Assembly (NCBI GenBank): GCA_024699425.1
Contig: JAILPP010000064.1
Location: 1 to 35,299, forward strand
Length of the DNA: 35,299 nt
Source of the DNA: Oscillospiraceae bacterium
GTDB lineage: Bacteria; Bacillota; Clostridia; Oscillospirales; Ruminococcaceae
Direction: 5' to 3'
Shown here piece by piece: positions 32,199-35,299 of the stretch (position 1 is its first letter; each line of letters begins with the position of its first letter). A program made the translations under genes and the position numbers. The notes under the pieces are model-generated. The model saw nothing but the letters and a program-made list of their open reading frames with translations, did no database searches and was not told the origin of the DNA.

Positions 32199-32344
32199 CT
32201 ATAAATGAGCGCTGACTGTCAAAATATACAAAAGCGAGGGGGGTGCGGGGCGGTCCCCGCCCTGCGGGGGGGGTTTGGGGGGCGAGTAGCCCCCCAATAC
32301 CAGCCCGCTACCTTGTATATTTTGCTAAGAATGCTCATTTATAG
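32199..32344 (+). repeat. 146-bp MITE-like structured repeat, copy 2 (proS-GH3 gap)
   Basis: A perfect 12-bp terminal inverted repeat (CTATAAATGAGC / GCTCATTTATAG) is followed inward by a second perfect 12-bp pair (CAAAATATACAA / TTGTATATTTTG) across a 9/8-nt internal loop. It holds hairpins GCGGGGCGG-TCC-CCGCCCTGC (with a G-T pair) and GGGGGGC-GAGTA-GCCCCCC. CTAAGAG flanks both sides (32192-32198 and 32345-32351), a perfect 7-bp target duplication. No terminator for proS and no promoter for the GH3 gene were seen in this gap apart from the element. Confidence 0.92.
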
Positions 32345-32392
32345 CTAAGAGCCTGATTTCGGAAGGATTTATGACAGGATAAGGAGTAAGCT

Positions 32393-33658
32393 ATGAGAAA
32401 GAGCAGAATAATGGCTATGCTGCTGACGATACCGCTGATCCTGACGGGCTGCGGTTCTGCGGCAGTCACTTCTTTACCGGATGAGACAATTGTTGTGATG
32501 ACAGAATCGACAGCTCCGCCGGAGACAGAACCGCCGACCGAGGCGACCACGGAAGAACCGACCGAACCGCCCGTCGAACTGGACATTGACCTGACGCTGG
32601 AAGAAAAGATCTATCAGTTATTCATTGTCAGTCCGGATTTTCTGACAGGGCAGAAGAACGTCCAGTATGCGGGCGACACAACAAGAGCCGCACTGAACGA
32701 GCATCATGTAGGCGGACTGGTCTATTTTTCGGAGAATATGCGTTCGATCAGCCAGACGAAAGACCTGCTGCACAACACGCAGGACATTGCGATGGAAGAC
32801 GGGGGCATCGGGTTATTTCTTGCAGTAGATGAAGAGGGCGGTTCTGTCGCCCGCTGCGGGCAGAAACTCGGCGCAGCCCCGATGGACAGCATGGAGCTGA
32901 TCGGCGGACGGAACAGCCATGATGAAGCGGTAGAAGTGGGGCAGACATTGGGCAGAGTCCTGCATCTGCTGGGATTCAATCTGGACTTTGCGCCCGTTGC
33001 GGATGTCAACCTGAACCCTGACAACGAACTTGGCGACCGTATTTTCAGCACAAGTCCGGAAGTTGTCTCGAACATGATTGACGGTGTAGTTACGGGCATA
33101 CAGGAAAAGGACAATGTAGCGGCAACGCTGAAACATTTTCCGGGCATAGGCGCAGCCGATGCCAGCACGCACGACAGTGACAAAGTGGTCATCAAGCGCA
33201 GTCTTGACACGATGCGAGGCACGGAGTTTGTCCCCTTTGAGCGTGGCATCAAAGCGGGAGCAGATTTTGTGATGGTATCGCACATCACGACAACGGGAGT
33301 CGGTGACGGACTGCCGTCTTGTCTGTCGGAAAAAGTCTGCACGGACATTCTGCGCAAGGAGCTGCATTTTGACGGTATCATCATCACCGATTCGATGCAG
33401 ATGCAGGCGATCACGGCGAATTACGATGCAGGCGAAGCGGCAGTCAAAGCGATTCAGGCGGGCTGTGACATGATCCTGATGCCCGAAAGCCTGAATGAAG
33501 CGGTTGCCGCAGTACAGGAAGCCGTTGAGGACGGAAAGATCACCGAACAGCGGATTGACCGCAGTGTCAAGCGTATTCTGGACGAAAAGAAGAAGCTGGG
33601 AATCCTGCAAAAAGAGGAAGTCCCGACCGAAGAAGAAACGGAAGAGCAGGGGGAATAA
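32393..33658 (+). CDS. GH3 lipoprotein, NagZ-like beta-N-acetylhexosaminidase
   Basis: 421 residues: a lipoprotein signal with lipobox LTGC (Cys20), a Pro/Thr/Glu-rich spacer (36-62), and a single GH3 TIM-barrel. Motifs are LFLAVDEEGGSVARCG (142-156), FAPVADVNLNP (199-209), KHFPGIGAADASTHDSD (247-263) carrying the NagZ-type Asp-His pair (D257, H260), and IITDSMQMQAI with nucleophile D333. NagZ-type enzymes release N-acetylglucosamine from cell-wall fragments. The lipid anchor places it outside the membrane, as in Bacillus NagZ. It starts at ATG 32393 after AAGGAG and is followed at 31 nt by the HD gene. Confidence 0.92.
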   Translation: MRKSRIMAMLLTIPLILTGCGSAAVTSLPDETIVVMTESTAPPETEPPTEATTEEPTEPPVELDIDLTLEEKIYQLFIVSPDFLTGQKNVQYAGDTTRAALNEHHVGGLVYFSENMRSISQTKDLLHNTQDIAMEDGGIGLFLAVDEEGGSVARCGQKLGAAPMDSMELIGGRNSHDEAVEVGQTLGRVLHLLGFNLDFAPVADVNLNPDNELGDRIFSTSPEVVSNMIDGVVTGIQEKDNVAATLKHFPGIGAADASTHDSDKVVIKRSLDTMRGTEFVPFERGIKAGADFVMVSHITTTGVGDGLPSCLSEKVCTDILRKELHFDGIIITDSMQMQAITANYDAGEAAVKAIQAGCDMILMPESLNEAVAAVQEAVEDGKITEQRIDRSVKRILDEKKKLGILQKEEVPTEEETEEQGE

Positions 33659-33689
33659 GCCCCCTGCCCTCATCAATACGGAGCAATTT

Positions 33690-34280
33690 ATGGAACAACA
33701 GCGACTGGAACAGCAGCTTGCATTTCTGCTGGAGCTGGACAAGCTCAAGAACGTGTATCGTCAGACGATGGTACTGCATGAAGACAGGCAGGAGAACGAT
33801 GCCGAGCATAGTTTTCACCTGGCGCTCATGGCAGCGGTACTTGCGGAACACGCAAAAGAGCCTGTAAACGTGCAGCACGTCATGCAGATGGTACTCATTC
33901 ACGATGCCGTAGAAGTGGATGCAGGAGACACTTATGCCTACGATGCTGCGGGCAACGCAGACAAGCGGGAACGGGAGCTGAAAGCTGCCGACCGTATTTT
34001 TGCGCTGCTGCCGGAAGATCAGGCAGCGGAGTACCGCAGTCTATGGGACGAATTTGAAGCACGGGAAACGGCGGAAGCGAAATTTGCCAATGCCCTTGAC
34101 CGTATCCAGCCGATGCTGCTCAACTACAAAAAGGGCGGTATCTCGTGGATACGCCACGGCATCACGGAAGAGCAGGCGAGAAATCGCAATTGTGCGATCG
34201 TTTCCGACGGCAGCGATACGATCGGCGCACTGTGCGAAGAGATCATCGAAGCGGCAAAGCGTGAAGGAATGCTGCAATAA
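33690..34280 (+). CDS. HD-domain phosphohydrolase (YfbR/HDDC2-like)
   Basis: 196 residues. The metal-binding pattern is H40 (DAEHSFH), H71-D72 (IHDAVEVDAGD) and distal D137 (NALDRIQPML). This is the HD-domain subfamily that includes the 5'-deoxynucleotidase YfbR and HDDC2. A nucleotide 5'-phosphatase role is likely but unproven. The start is ATG 33690, with GGAG about 7 nt upstream; the in-frame extension back to 33495 lies inside the GH3 gene. It is the second gene of a four-gene run, and the thioesterase begins 14 nt after its stop. Confidence 0.88.
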   Translation: MEQQRLEQQLAFLLELDKLKNVYRQTMVLHEDRQENDAEHSFHLALMAAVLAEHAKEPVNVQHVMQMVLIHDAVEVDAGDTYAYDAAGNADKRERELKAADRIFALLPEDQAAEYRSLWDEFEARETAEAKFANALDRIQPMLLNYKKGGISWIRHGITEEQARNRNCAIVSDGSDTIGALCEEIIEAAKREGMLQ

Positions 34281-34294
34281 CACAGGAGGTAAGC

Positions 34295-34717
34295 ATGAAA
34301 GGAATCAATCTCCACTGTCAGGGCATACTGCGGAGGACAGTCACAGAAGATATGACCGCCCGACAGATGAAAAGCGGGTCATTGCGGGTACTTGCAACGC
34401 CGGCAGTCGTTGCGCTGATGGAAGAAGCGGCGTGTGAAGCGATTGCCTATTTTATGGAAGACGGTGAAACGACCGTCGGCACGTCCATGAGTATAGATCA
34501 CGTTGCGCCATCGCCTGTGGGCAAGAAGATCCGTGTCGAAGCAGATGTGCAGACGTTTTCAAAGCGTGAGATCGTATTTCACTGCACCGCCTATGACGAG
34601 GACACCTGCGCTCTGATCGCATCGGGAACGCACAAGAGAGTGGTGGTAAACTGGGTAAAATTTCAGGAAAAGGCAGATAAAATGCTGGAGGCAGGAAATG
34701 CAGTCGCCGCCACTTGA
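34295..34717 (+). CDS. Hot-dog thioesterase, fluoroacetyl-CoA thioesterase (FlK)-like
   Basis: 140 residues with the single hot-dog fold of the FlK group. The Thr-Glu-His catalytic set appears as T35 in VLATPAVVALMEEA, E43 or E44 in the same stretch, and H69 in MSIDHVAPSPVG. GETTVGT precedes it. The acyl-CoA substrate in gut bacteria is unknown; the usual role is proofreading or hydrolysing unwanted acyl-CoAs. ACAGGAGG lies before ATG 34295. Its end overlaps the next gene by 20 nt, implying coupling. Confidence 0.88.
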   Translation: MKGINLHCQGILRRTVTEDMTARQMKSGSLRVLATPAVVALMEEAACEAIAYFMEDGETTVGTSMSIDHVAPSPVGKKIRVEADVQTFSKREIVFHCTAYDEDTCALIASGTHKRVVVNWVKFQEKADKMLEAGNAVAAT

Positions 34718-35210
34718 AATAGAGCGTAAATATCTGATCCGCCGCCCGTCGGAGTCGCTGTTGCAAAGTCTGCCGGAGGCAGATGCAACGGAGATCACGC
34801 AGACCTATCTGAAAGCGGACGAATCGGGCATGATGCGCCGTGTACGGAAGCGTGGCACATTGTCAAAGGACTGGCAGTACACCTACACCCGCAAGCAGAC
34901 GATCGGATTCGGCAAGCGAATCGAGCTGGAAGATGAGATCACGCAGGCGCAGTATGAAGCACTGTTACAGGAAGCCGCCCCCGATATGCACCCGATTCAG
35001 AAAGTGCGCTGGTGTTTTGTCTATGAGAAGCAGCTTTTCGAGCTGGACATCTACGCCATGAGTGAAACGCTTGCGACACTGGAAATCGAACTGCCGGACA
35101 TTGACACGCCCGTGCAGCTCCCCCCGCAGATTGAAATTCTGTCCGATGTAACAGGCGACAAGCGTTACAGCAATTTCACATTATCCCGCAGCAATACATT
35201 TCCGGAATAA
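34698..35210 (+). CDS. CYTH domain protein (triphosphate-tunnel family)
   Basis: 170 residues. The N-terminal LEIERKYLI carries the ExExK signature (E7, E9, K11) of CYTH/triphosphate tunnel proteins. YTRKQTIGFGKRIELEDEIT and LFELDIYAMSETLATLEIELP supply the remaining basic and acidic tunnel strands. Bacterial single-domain members hydrolyse tripolyphosphate or other triphosphates; a few are adenylate or thiamine-triphosphate enzymes. A polyphosphate link is plausible, as ppk1 is in the same region. GGAGG lies 7 nt before ATG 34698, inside the thioesterase gene. It is the last gene before a terminator. Confidence 0.9.
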   Translation: MQSPPLEIERKYLIRRPSESLLQSLPEADATEITQTYLKADESGMMRRVRKRGTLSKDWQYTYTRKQTIGFGKRIELEDEITQAQYEALLQEAAPDMHPIQKVRWCFVYEKQLFELDIYAMSETLATLEIELPDIDTPVQLPPQIEILSDVTGDKRYSNFTLSRSNTFPE

Positions 35211-35235
35211 AAAAGCACCCGAAAGGGTGCTTTTT
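35209..35235 (+). terminator. Terminator of the GH3-HD-thioesterase-CYTH run
   Basis: AAAAAGCACCC pairs with GGGTGCTTTTT around GAAA. It overlaps the CYTH stop and ends 2 bp before the third copy of the repeat. Confidence 0.9.
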
Positions 35236-35236
35236 A

Positions 35237-35299
35237 CTATAAATGAGCGCAGACTGTCAAAATATACACAAGCGATGCGGGTGCAGGGCGGTCACCGCC
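35237..35299 (+). repeat. 146-bp MITE-like structured repeat, copy 3 (cut by window end)
   Basis: The first 63 bp match copy 1 at 61 positions, in the same orientation. It begins CTATAAATGAGC directly after the terminator T run. The right end lies outside the window. If the duplication rule holds, the element should end near 35382 and be followed by CTTTTTA, the 7 bp at 35230-35236. Confidence 0.85.

Noticed and set aside
32199-32344. The element as a CRISPR repeat or rho-independent terminator
   Set aside because: Copies are kilobases apart without spacers, and no T run follows the hairpins.

Overview
The window looks like chromosomal core sequence from a cellulosome-forming, plant-fibre-degrading Bacillota of the genus Ruminococcus or a close relative. 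The evidence is a secreted GH74 xyloglucanase with a C-terminal type I dockerin, a GH94 cellobiose-phosphorylase-type enzyme, strong Shine-Dalgarno sequences with some TTG starts, many TG-extended sigma-A promoters, and a set of endosporulation genes. The GC-rich composition would fit a species near R. champanellensis, but that is inference. There is no phage, plasmid, CRISPR array or rRNA.

Layout. 1-5020: the end of an upstream gene, cysK, then ppk1 with an AI-2E-family membrane protein, and a tRNA-Thr(GGT) on the minus strand. 5086-9055: a Na+/phosphate cotransporter with a predicted Pho box, an orphan sugar-binding lipoprotein, and a small DUF378 membrane protein. 9018-12050: a sporulation and division block with rpsT and gpr divergent (as in Bacillus), then the minus-strand cluster yabP-yabQ-divIC-yabR. 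12142-16756: pta, the GH94 phosphorylase, and sigG with a textbook forespore-type promoter. 16858-22445: the serC-serA operon, whose leader carries a 146-bp repeat, and the dockerin-bearing GH74. 22406-26927: a small acidic membrane protein and a YtrA-type GntR / ABC ATPase / large permease operon. 26959-29883: a polysaccharide flippase, deoD, a DUF896 protein and secG. 29920-35235: an acidic membrane-anchored protein with archaeal/eukaryotic-type proS, then a GH3 lipoprotein, an HD hydrolase, a hot-dog thioesterase and a CYTH protein.

The least expected feature is a repeat family present three times (16956-17101, 32199-32344, and from 35237 to beyond the window end). The two complete copies are exactly 146 bp and about 90% identical. 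Their ends are 12-bp inverted repeats, and they contain two GC-rich hairpins. The copy after proS is flanked by a perfect 7-bp direct repeat (CTAAGAG), and the serC-leader copy by a 6/7 match. This is a MITE-like non-autonomous mobile element that also folds into a strong multi-branched RNA and sits in transcribed positions.

How the genes fit together: GH74 and GH94 belong to xyloglucan and cellulose-oligomer use; ppk1, the Na/Pi transporter and the CYTH protein belong to phosphate and polyphosphate handling; cysK, serC and serA belong to the serine-cysteine route; gpr, yabP, yabQ and sigG show that at least part of the sporulation programme is retained.
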